Below are positions 12,101 to 24,100 of a stretch of 64,000 nucleotides of DNA, in pieces (the stretch's first letter is position 1; each line of letters starts with the position of its first letter). The notes beneath the pieces are model-generated. The model had not been told where the DNA came from and searched no databases. It worked only from the letters and a program-made list of their open reading frames with translations. Position numbers and translations under genes: made by a program. Origin of the DNA: Lineus longissimus (taxonomy: Eukaryota; Nemertea; Pilidiophora; Heteronemertea; Lineidae); NCBI RefSeq assembly GCF_910592395.1, contig NC_088321.1:2106001-2170000 (forward strand), read 5' to 3'.

Positions 12101-15100
12101 TTTTAGCAAAAACCTGAAGAAAAGTTGTTCAAAATATCAATAATTAACAACTTTTGTTCAAATATTTTAGCAAAAAACTGCAGAAAAGTTGTTTAGAATG
12201 TCAAATAAACCAACTTTTGTTCAAATATTTTAGTAAAAATATTGAATAAAGGTTGTTCAGAATGTCAAATAAACAACTTTTGTTGAAATATTTTAGCAAA
12301 AACCTAAAGAAAAGTTGTTCAGAATATCAAATAAATCAACTTTTGTTCAAATATTTTAGAAAAAATTGAATAAAGGTTGTTTAGAATGTCAAATAAACAA
12401 CTTTTGTTCAAATATTTTAGAAAAAATTGAAGAAAAGTTGTTCAGAATGTCAAATAAACCAATTTTTGTACAAATATTTTAGCAAACCTTTGAAGAAAAG
12501 TTGTTCAAAATATCAATAATTAACAACTTTTGTTGAAATGTTTTAGCAAAAAACTGAAGAAAACTTCTTCAGAATGTCAAATAAATCAACTTTTGTTCAA
12601 ATATTTTAGAAAAAATTGAATAAAGGTTGTTTAGAATGTCAAATAAACAACTTTTGTTCAAATATTTTAGAAAAATATTGAATAAAGGTTGTTCAGAATG
12701 TCAAATAAACAACTTTTGTTGAAATATTTTAGAGAAAATTTAAGAAAAGTTGTTTAGACTGTAAAAAAAAAACATTTGTGAAAAATTGAAGAGAAGTTCT
12801 TCAGAATGTCAATATAACAAACTTTCGTTGAATTTTCTCCCTAAACACAGCGTCATCTTTCAATTTTTTCAGGTCACCCTCGCTGTGACGGACTTCGTCA
12901 AAAACAACCTCGGACAAGAGTTCGTCGAAAGTCCCATCGCTGATCTGCATACGTTGTACGCAGACATGGCAAAGGTGGTGCCGCTGGTGTTCGTCCTCAG
13001 TACCGGTTCTGATCCAATGGGAGCGTTCCTGAGATTCGCCAAGGAGAAGAATTACAGCGATAAGTAAGGTTGCTTTTGGATTTCTTGATTTCATGGCAAC
13101 CATTTTATCTTTGAATTGAGAACAATGAACTGTCTGTTTTTCGTTTTAAAGGGTAACTCGTGCCAAATTTCACCATATAATGTTTTAGCTGTTTTTGACA
13201 AATGACTACGTCACTTTCTCATAAATCGGTAAGGTTTTCGAATCGAAATGCACATTTTCTAGAAATTGATGGTTTAATCCCGCCCAGACGGCTCACTTCG
13301 ATGCCGTTGAAATTGTGCTACACCGACGACGTTTTCGTTGATGACGTCACAACATGAACACTATCGTGGTCGCGGTGGTTTACATAAAGCGATTTTATTA
13401 TAATAAATCTAATCAAAAATGGAAAATTCGAGCTTTACATTTGTGATCAAAAATTAAAAACGGACGTATTTCCGCAAAGTTGTAAATCACATCATAGAAC
13501 CACTTTAAGTGAATATTGCCCAGCATTATGTAATAACATACAATAATATTGAATGCTTGGTTCATTTTATTGCGTTCTTCAAATGCGTTACTACAGTAGA
13601 ACCTCTCTATTAAGGACACCCTCGGGACTGACAAGTGCTGTCCTTAATAGATAGGTGTCCTGATTAGAGAGGTCAAATTGAATGGAAAGTACAAATTTGG
13701 GACCAAACTGGTGTCCTTAATAGAGAGGTTGTCCTCAATAGAGAGATGTCCTGATTAGAGAGGTCAAATTGAAAGGAAAGTACCAATTTGGGACCAAACT
13801 AGTGTCCTTAATAGAGAGGTTGTCCTTAATAGAGAGGTTGTCCTTAATAGAGAGGTTGTCCTTAATAGAGAGGGTGTCATTAATAGAGAGGTTGTCCTTA
13901 ATAGAGAGGTTGTCCTTAATAGAGAGGTTGTCCTTAATAGAGAGGTTGTCCTTAATAGAGAGGTTGTCCTTAATAGAGAGGTTGTCCTTAATAGAGAGGT
14001 TGTCCTTAATAGAGAGGTTGTCCTTAATAGAGAGGGTGTCATTAATAGAGAGGCTGTCCTTAATAGAGAGGTGTCCGCTAAGGGAGGTTCCACTGTACAT
14101 CCAATGATACTATTGGGAATTGAAATGCTCGTCGAGATGATATGTTGTCTAGCTTTAGATAATGTGATATCTAATATTGTAAGGCTCTATGAGGTTTAAA
14201 GAGAAAGTCTATAAGACTAATAACACTGCCCTGTGGAGGCCATTACTTTCGTGTTGTGGCGTTCAAAAGATTGTTTGTGTTACGTCTTAACACCCTGTGT
14301 TGCGATGAGGTGCGACACTTTCCCTGGTGCCCAACTATTGACGTCACAGGGACGTCTTTCTTGGGATATTACATGGTATGACGTCATTTTCACCAAACAG
14401 GGCCACGGTATCTTTTTAGCACCAAGACGTTAGTCGCCTTGAACTGCCGATTTTAACGCCCGATGTGGCAATATCTCGACTCAGAAATTGGGTCAGTTTT
14501 GATCTGTCGCACTGGTATTAAACTGTCTTCCAAAATATTTCAAATGAGGCCTACTTAATCAGTAACATGTGACGTCTCTTTTCAGGCTCCAGGCCATCTC
14601 CCTCGGTCAAGGCCAAGGTCCCGTGGCTGAAAAACTAATGGCAAACGCAGCCAAGTCGGGCGAGTGGGTCTTCCTACAGAATTGCCACCTCGCCGCATCG
14701 TGGATGATCGCCATGGAAAACACCGTCAAAAACATGTCGGAAACGCCGAACGATATTCACGACGACTATCGTCTGTTTTTGAGTTCGATGCCGTCCAAGG
14801 CGTTCCCCGTCAGCGTCCTACAGAACAGTGTCAAGGTCACGAATGAGCCGCCTAAAGGCCTACGAGCGAATACGCGACGCGCCTTCACGGAAATGACGCC
14901 GAACTTCTTTGAGAATAACAGTAAGTAAAAAATACAGAAATCATTTTCTTCATGCCTGGCTTCAGTGTAATGGAGCAATCAATCGTTCCCCGCAGTCCCT
15001 AAGAGTTTTTGGTCGGTTACCACTGAAAAAACAAGATGGCAGCACTGCACTCAATGAAGACCTCGTCCCTAGGATTGGGTAATGATAGCTACTTCACAGT

Positions 15101-18100
15101 GAAAGTTTTCCAAGGCCAAGTTGGGATCCAGGGCGCCCGGTTTGTACCGGATGCGGGCCAGGGGTTCGGTACACTTCAAAAACCCTGTGATAGTGAAAGG
15201 GTTAAAGGCAACATTCGTCCTCTCTGATAGGGTGCTATCCAACGCAGACTCACTTTCTGTACTTAACACTGGTTTCTCTGATCATGGATAGAGAAAAGCA
15301 ATGTTGGATGAAGTGTCTTAATACTCGAGGCCACAGATATTTTTAAAGCAATTGTGGTCAAACGAGAAACTTTTTCTTCTCTCTTCCAGTTCTCGGCATC
15401 GAATGGCGTAAGATCATCTTTGGCGTCTGCTTCTTCCACGCCATTATCCAAGAGCGGAAGAAATTCGGCCCGCTAGGCTGGAACATCAAATACGAATTCA
15501 ACGACAGTGACCGCGAATGCGCTTTGCTTAACATGCAGATGTTCTGTTCTGACGGAGCGATTCCGTGGGACGCGTTGATTTACATCACAGGACAGGTACG
15601 TTTATCGTCAGTTGCGGTGATTGAAGTCTCTGGTGGCTGGAAAGACCAGCACAGATTGATATTTAAGGAGAACAAAAATTATAGTAGAACCTCCCTATTA
15701 AGGACATCCTCGGGACTGACAAGTGTTGTCCTTAATAGAGAGGTGTCCTGATTAGAGAGGTCAAATTGAATAGAAACAACCATTTTAGGACCAGAACTAG
15801 TGTCCTTAATAGAGAGGTGTCCTGATTAGAGAGGTCAAATTGAATGAAAACGACCTAGTTGGGACCAGAACCAGTGTCTTCAATAGAGAGGTTGTCCTTA
15901 ATAGAGAGGTTGTCCTTAATAGAGAGGTTGTCCTTAATAGAGAGTTTGTCCTTAATAGAGAGGTGTCCGCTAAGGGAGCTTCTACTGTATTTCATGTTAA
16001 AAAAGTCACGTAATGTCTTTTCCTAGCCACTGTTAACTCTTTGAGTGTCCGTCGAGTTTTGCGATTTGTCCCTGAAATGCCCATGAGCCGGAAGCACTCG
16101 AAAAGTACATCTGGGCAATCCCTCTCTATTGAGGACCCAAATTGGTCATTTCCTATCATTTCGACCTCTCTAATCAGGACACCTCTCTATTAAGGACAGC
16201 ACTTGTCAATCCCAAGAGTGTCCTTAATGCAAAGGTTCTGGTGTGTATCGAGCAAGTTCAAGTGAACGAAATTAAAACAGTTTTACACGTTTTGAGATTA
16301 CAGTAGAACCTCTCTTAAAAGGACACCATTGGGAGTGACAAGTGCTGTCCTTAATAGAGAGGTGTCCTGATTAGAGAGGTCGAATTGAATAGAAACACCC
16401 AATTTGGGACCAAAACTAGTGTCCTTAATAGAGAGGTTGTCCTCAATAGAACGGTGTCCGCTAAGGGAGGTTCCACTGTATTTTCGTTTTTTCAGATTAC
16501 GTACGGCGGCCGAGTGACAGATAATTGGGACCAGCGCTGCCTGAGTACGATCCTGACGCGCTTCTTTGCCCCGAACACCATCGAGGATGGATACACGTTC
16601 TCCGACTCCGGCATTTATTACGCACCGATCGCCGACACCCTCCAGGAGTATAGGACGTACATCGAGTCGCTCCCGCTGATCGACGATCCAGAGATCTTCG
16701 GCATGCACGACAATGCTAATATAGCCTTCCAGGTGAGGATTTCGTGTTTTTGCTTTTTTTTTTACTTTGGGTCACTTTGAGGAGTCTCATGGCCTTGTCT
16801 AGCAACATGAGGACCTTCATAGCCCAGTAGTTAACACCGCTGGCTACCACGCACTAGGGCCCAAATTTATCTTTTTTTGGCAGATTTCAGACCTTTTCCT
16901 CTTCCTAAAGGCTAAGTTTGATAGCTGGAATACACGTTTCTTAACTGCTAGGGCTATGAATTTGAAACTTTGTACACAGGACCCCCAGGTCAGGTGACCT
17001 CTGACACTGAATTTCGGTCTGATCTGATTCTTGACTTAGCCACCAGGAGGCCAAAAGTAAAAACCTAAAAAGTGTGATGTCTCTCAGCTCTTTGAAGACA
17101 CTTGAGTTTTCAAAATTGGACCAGAAATAAGCAAGTTAGTGCTGATCAAGGGAAGATTTTTACCAAAAAAAACTTTCAGACTTGTCGTCTGAGTTATTGG
17201 CATCCCTGGATCCGGTTGTAAGAAAACATGTTAGCTCATAAACATCATGTTGCACATGTCACATCATGTTGACATGTTGTTTCATGTACATCAATGCACA
17301 TGTAACAACATGTCAACATGATGTTTCATGTACATCAATGCACGTGTAACATCATGTTAACATGTTGTTTCATGTACATCAATGCACGTGTAACATCAGG
17401 TTGACATGTTGTTTCATGTACATCAATGCACATGTAACATCATGTTGACATGTTGTTTCATGTACATCAATGCACGTGTCACATCATGTTGACATGTTGT
17501 TTCATGTACATCAATGCACGTGTCACATCATGTTGACATGTTGTTTCATGCACATCAATGCACGTGTAACATCATGTTGACATGTTGTTTCATGTACATC
17601 AATGCACGTATAACAACATGTCAGCATTAGGCTATAAGCTAACATGCTTTCCAACAACCATGCTTTCCAACAACCCTGGTTGTTGGATAATGTGATTTTA
17701 GACCAAATTCGCGGTGTGAAATATCACTTTCTTCCCGATTCCAGACACAAGAAACGCTAGCCCTGATCAACACCATCCTCGAGGTTCAGCCGCGCATGTC
17801 GTCGGGTGGCGGCGGGAAGTCAAACGATGACATCGTTTACGAACTCGCCGAGAGCATCGAGGCTAAACTCATGGACAAGCTGAATATAGAGAATGCCCAT
17901 GAAGATATGTTCGAGGTGAGTGAAGCGGTTTCATGATCCACTGTGGTTTCTTACCTCAATTTTCATCAGCAGAATAATAGTGATAATGATTTTGAGATTT
18001 ACATAGCGCTGAATTCAACTGGTTTCAGTCGCTCAAAGCGCTTCACATTATTATCCCTAACAGTCTCAGAGCACTTTGTATTTTTTAAGAATATAGAGAA

Positions 18101-21100
18101 TAATAATGATAATAATCATGGGACTTATATAGTGCTAAATCTAACTGGTTTCAGTCGCTCAAAGCGCTTCACATTATTATCCCTAACAGTCTCAGAGCAC
18201 TTTATATTTTTTACAGAACATAGAGAATAATAATGATAATAATCATGGGACTTATATAGCGCTAAATCTAACTGGTTTCAGTCGCTCAAAGCGCTTCACA
18301 TTATTATCCCTAACAGTCTCAGAGCACTTTATATTTTTTACAGAACATAGAGAATAATAATGATAATAATCATGGGACTTATATAGCGCTAAATCTAACT
18401 GGTTTCAGTCGCTCAAAGCGCTTCACATTATCACCCCTAGCTATTGGTCTGTCATTAGTTGTACAGTAGAACCACTCTATCAAGGACACCCTCGGGACTG
18501 GCAAGTGCTGTCCTACATAGAGATGTGTCCTGATTAGAGAGGTCAAATTGAATGGAAACAACCAATTTGGGACCAAAACTAGTGTCCTTAATAGAGAGAT
18601 TGTCCTTAATAGAGAGGTTGTTCTTAATAGAGAGGTGTCCGGTAAGGGAGGTTCTACTGTATTTTTGAACTACCGGTACCCTTCCGATCCAAAAATGACG
18701 CGACGAAATTTACAACCTTCTCTTTAATACATGGATATCTGTAAAAATTGCAACCGTCGTCCTGTTGAGATTTCTCTTGATAACATAATGATGCTCAACC
18801 GAAGATGTACGGCTGTTATTGTGACAAAATTGTATCCAAGTTTTATTCTGAAATATCATGCAAGTCCCGCCGAGATAGGCGAGAACAACTCCTCGTATCC
18901 AAGTGAAACCAACAACGATCGTGGACGTTGATATCGTTACGTCACGTCATCCCCTCTATTGAGATACGAGTATGCACGCGCAGCCAACGGTAATGACGTC
19001 AGAATGACGTCATTTTGTAAACAAAGTTATCCATCTATATGACAAAATATTATCGTATTTTATTTCTAGCCGGACGAGAAAGGACGGCTAAACTCGCTGA
19101 CGACGGTGCTGACACAGGAAGTGGATCGCTTCAACAAACTTCTCAAAGTCATCAAGGTAGGGGGTGCATTATTTCAATCTCTCCCGAGTAAACGGACAAA
19201 TTTTCAGAAGCGATTTGTTTTGGTGAAGTTCAGGAACTACCTAAATCTAGAAGATAAATTTGAAAATTGATGTTTTTTAATTCGCCAACCTGAAAAGGGA
19301 CCTGTGGTGGTTTTTGGTGGGTTGATAACGATAATGACCAGTTGTGCAGCTCTAATCTTCCTAGATATAGAAGATAAATTTGAAAATTGATGCTTTTTAA
19401 TTCGCCAACCTGAAAAGGGACCTGTGCAGGTTTTTGGTGGGTTGATAACGATAATGACCAGTTGTGCAGCTCTAATCTTCCTAGATATAGAAGATAAATT
19501 TGAAAATTGATGCTTTTTAATTCGCCAACCTGAAAAGGGACCTGTGCAGGTTTTTGGTGGGTTGATAACGATAATGACCAGTTGTGCAGCTCTAATCTTC
19601 CTAGATCTAGAAGATAAATTTGAAAATAGATGTTTTTTAATTCGCCAACCTGAAAAGGGACCTGTGCAGGTTTTTGGTGGGTTGATGACGATAATGACCA
19701 GTTGTGCAGCTCTAATCTTCCTAGATCTGGAAGATAAATTTGAAAATTGATGTTTTTTAATTCACCAACCTGAAAAGGGACCTGTGCAGGTTTTTGGTGG
19801 GTTGATGACGATAATGACCAGTTGTGCAGCTCTAATCTTCCTAGATATAGAAGATAAATTTGAAAATTGATGCTTTTTAATTCGCCAACCTGAAAAGGGA
19901 CCTGTGCAGGTTTTTGGTGGGTTGATAACGATAATGACCAGCAGTGCAGCTCTAATCTTCTAACTTTTTATAGGCCCCAGATCCCATCTGGGGCCTATAT
20001 TGATATCACTGGCATTCTCGAAACTGTTATTTTCTTCCACCAAATTAACACATTTATTGCGGTAGTCCAGCAAAACGGCTAAATAAACCAGATATCAATC
20101 ACCCTTACACCACCAAACCCAATTCCATCTATGGACTATCGCAAAAGTATTTTAAAAATCCTGAGTATTTCGATATTTTTGAAGCATTTTTTGCTGAGAT
20201 ATGATACCGTCTTCTCCCAACATGCCGAAGCCGCGATTCAATCTGACATGCGCTGTGACATGCGCAGAGGCGAGACGCTGATACATTAGCATAAGCTCCG
20301 CCCCGTCATAATGACGTCATTATTCTCAATCTCAGGAGTTGGTCGAGCGATGGGACGATGGAGGTATTATAAAGAAACCCAATTCGATTCATGGACTATC
20401 GCAAAACGATTTTTCAAAACTCAGAATATTTCGATGCTTTAGATGTGTTTTTGTGCTGCGATTTTGACGAGAGTTTCGGGTCAAGGTCAATTACTACACT
20501 CGGGCTGTTAATTCGAACGCGTTCAACTCGAGTATTTGCACGCGTTCTTCTTTGTAGTTTGACTACAGTTGAGTTTGTTACTCGGTTTCTACTCGGTTGA
20601 CATGACGACTACCTGGGGACTATCAAATTTGCTACCAGCAAATTTCGGAATTCTAGCTATATGCTGCATTTTCCCTCAATCGTCAAGAAAGGAATGTAAC
20701 AATATTTTTGAAGCTGAAACCATTTAATGGCCAATAGAGAGCTTTGTTCACACCAGATATCGCTGAAATAGAATGTTTTGAAGTACAGCGTGAGAAAATG
20801 GACACTTGGTGTTTACATTCTGATCAAATCTTTGCCAAGAAGATTAGATCAGAATGAAAAAGGCCTATCAGTGCCAATAGTGTTCTGTTTTTGAGTACAA
20901 AACTAACAAACTTATCACAGTATCAATGTTATTTACATTGCAAACGACATTTGTGGCCTGTCAGTGTTAAAAAGCATGTTAGCTCATAACATAATGCTGA
21001 CCTGTTGTTACATGTGCATTGATGTACATGAAACAACATGTCAACATGATGTTACACGTGCATTGATGTACATGAAACAACATGTCAACATGATGTTACA

Positions 21101-24100
21101 CGTGCATTGATGTACATGAAACAACATGTCAACATGATGTTACGTGTGCATTGATGTACATGAAACAACATGTCAACATGATGTTACACGTGCATTGATG
21201 TACATGAAACAACATGTCAACATGATGTTACACGTGCATTGATGTACATGAAACAACATGTCAACATGATGTCACACGTGCATTGATGTACATGAAACAA
21301 CATGTCAACATGATGTGACTCGTGCATTGATGTACATGAAACAACATGTCAACATGATGTTACACGTGCATTGATGTACATGAAACAACATGTCAACATG
21401 ATGTTACACGTGCATTGATGTACATGAAACAACATGTCAACATGATGTTACACGTGCATTGATGTACATGAAACAACATGTCAACATGATGTTACGCGTG
21501 CATTGATGTACATGAAACAACATGTCAACATGATGTTACACGTGCATTGATGTACATGAAACAACATGTCAACATGATGTTAGGAGCTAACATGCTAACA
21601 ACCGGCCCCTAGGGTTCTCCACAGGGTGTCCTCAAGGTGGGGTGGTACCCTAACAGGCGGAGGGTGGCCAGCATTTTAAAGGGGGACTATAGGCAGGAGC
21701 AGAGGGCTAACTTGGCCATCTTCAGGTGATTTATATACACAGTAAGGGCACTGGGTCATGTCAGATTCAGCACTAAATATATTCCTCGCACAAGCGTCAA
21801 TTATTTCAACGTACTGTGAGATGTGAGAGACCCCTATTGGCAACTGCAGTAACTTATCTTTAACCCTTAAGATCCCGCTAGCGTTAACCTGTTTTGAAAA
21901 CCAGGCCCTGTTTTATCAAATACAGAGCATTGAAAACTGGACAAACCTAGTTACATCAAGACATTTTAAGGGGTCCCTTCTCTCAGGGTACCGGTACGGA
22001 AAATGCATGAGTGGTATGACATGTGACTTCGAATATTACAAATGAGCTTTATAGAGCCCGGAGCGTCGAAAACTACACAATTATAGTTACATCAAGATTA
22101 CTCAGTAATCGTTTGGACTTTAGCACAGACTGTTAACCAATCTTAAAATCACGTCAAGGATACCTCCGGAAATGCATAACGGTGGATTTCTGATGAAACA
22201 GTTAAAGTCTACAATATTCATTTTTACACATTCCTCAGAGAAATGGCACATTTTGGGAATTAACCCATTAACTGCTACCGTGAGGCAAGACCACCATTGA
22301 ATATTCATAGGTTGGAGGTTCCAGGCCTATCAATTAGACGCGAGTATGTTTTTACCTGTCACATGCATATTTGGAGAGGTATTGAAAAGATATTTGATGT
22401 GGCAAGTCTACAGATATAAAGAAATTATTTAATGAAAAATTGATTTTGAATTTTGCTAATTTGGCAATAGGGGGCGTGTTTTGAGATTTTTCTGCCAGTT
22501 GGCTGAAAAGAGTGGAAATATCAACGTCTGTCCAATTTGTCCGATTATCAAAATATTTCCAAATTCAACTACCACAGTTTATTTTTCACCATTTACTTGC
22601 CCGACTGTCCGGAATATCATATCAAAATTTCAGATTCACAACCCCACACAGTATTTGATGCGTCGCGGTCAAACATTGACAATTGAACTGCTAAAAGGCT
22701 TAAAAAATCAATGGTGGTCTTGTCTCTCGTCGCCGAATTGCGGTGAGGGCCTATTTATATAGCGTTGACATCATTGAAAAGACGTCTGCTTTGCAGTTTT
22801 CCCGCCTACTGATAGATGGCGTACAGATGATCATTTCTATGGCAGTTTCAAGGAATCGAACTCTTCTCTGTTCAAGCAAGTCTTTTGAGTTGAACAGGTT
22901 ATGAAAATTCGAAAAAATATTCGTCAGTTGGAGGGTTGAATTACACGTAACGAGCCTTGTGCCATTCAAGAAGTCCAATCTAGCCACTTATGATAACACC
23001 CTAATTATAGACGGAGTTCCGGTATCATCCTTGAAAGCACACTCAAAACACTGCATGGCACATATAAAAAGATTCTGTGAAAACGTCGAAATATCGTGAC
23101 TAGAATTTGTCACTGAAAAACGTCGAAGTCTGCCTACCGTAGCATATGCATAAAAGACATGGACAAGAAGCTACTGAAGTAGTTAGCACAGAAGTGTCTG
23201 CCCACTACTCTCCCCCACACAGACCCGGGTGCCTGAGCCGGCACCAGACCCCCGGGCGCCAGACCCCCGGGCACCAGACCCCCGGGCGCCAGACCCCCGG
23301 GCACCAGACCCCCGGGCACCAGACCCCCGGGCACCAGACCCCCGGGCGCCAGACCCCCGGGCACCAGACCCCCGGGCGCCAGACCCCCGGGCGCCAGACC
23401 CCCGGGCGCCAGACCCCCGGGCGCCAGACCCCCGGGCACCAGACCCCCGGGCACCAGACCCCCGGGCGCCAGACCCCCGGGCGCCAGACCCCGAGCGCCA
23501 GACCCCCGGGCAACAGACCCCCGGGCACCAGACCTCCGGGCGCCAGACCCCCGGGCGCCAGAACCCCGGGCGCCAGACCCCGGGCACCAGACCCCGGGCA
23601 CCAGACCCCCGGGCGCCAGACCCCGGGCACCAGACCCCGGGCACCAGACCCCGGGCACCAGACCCCGGGCGCCAGACCCCGGGCACCAGACCCCCGGGCG
23701 CCAGGCCCCTGGGCGCCAGACATGGGCACCTGTACCGGGCGCCAGACATGTGTGCCAGACCCAGGCACCAGACCCCCGGGCGCCAGACATGTGTGCCAGA
23801 CTCGGGCACCAGACCCACTCCTTACGTCTCAATGTAAACATCTCCCATAGTGACCGGTGTGATTTCCCGTAGATTCAGGACGCTCCCCTTCCGATCCCTG
23901 TCGCCAAGCTTCTGCTGGACCGCCAACCAAAATCGGTGCTGGTTGTTCGTCATCTGAGCGCTGTCATGGGTCTCGACGATCATCAACGGCGATGTCGTGT
24001 TCGCTAATACGTCCGCCGGATCAGGACCGTATTGAATTTTCCCGATTCCGCGGGAATAATCGTACAGCGCGATACCCAATTTCTCCGCCAGAATCCCAAA

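Noticed and set aside
20391-20600. Small frame [14 protein letters not shown]...
   Set aside because: Its start overlaps a two-copy repeat (ATGGACTATCGCAAAA) and it has no splice or homology support.
23134-23850. Collagen- or proline-rich-like frames ([11 protein letters not shown] and others) on both strands
   Set aside because: These are products of a 15-bp GC-rich minisatellite open in five frames; no single frame shows coding bias or a plausible start.
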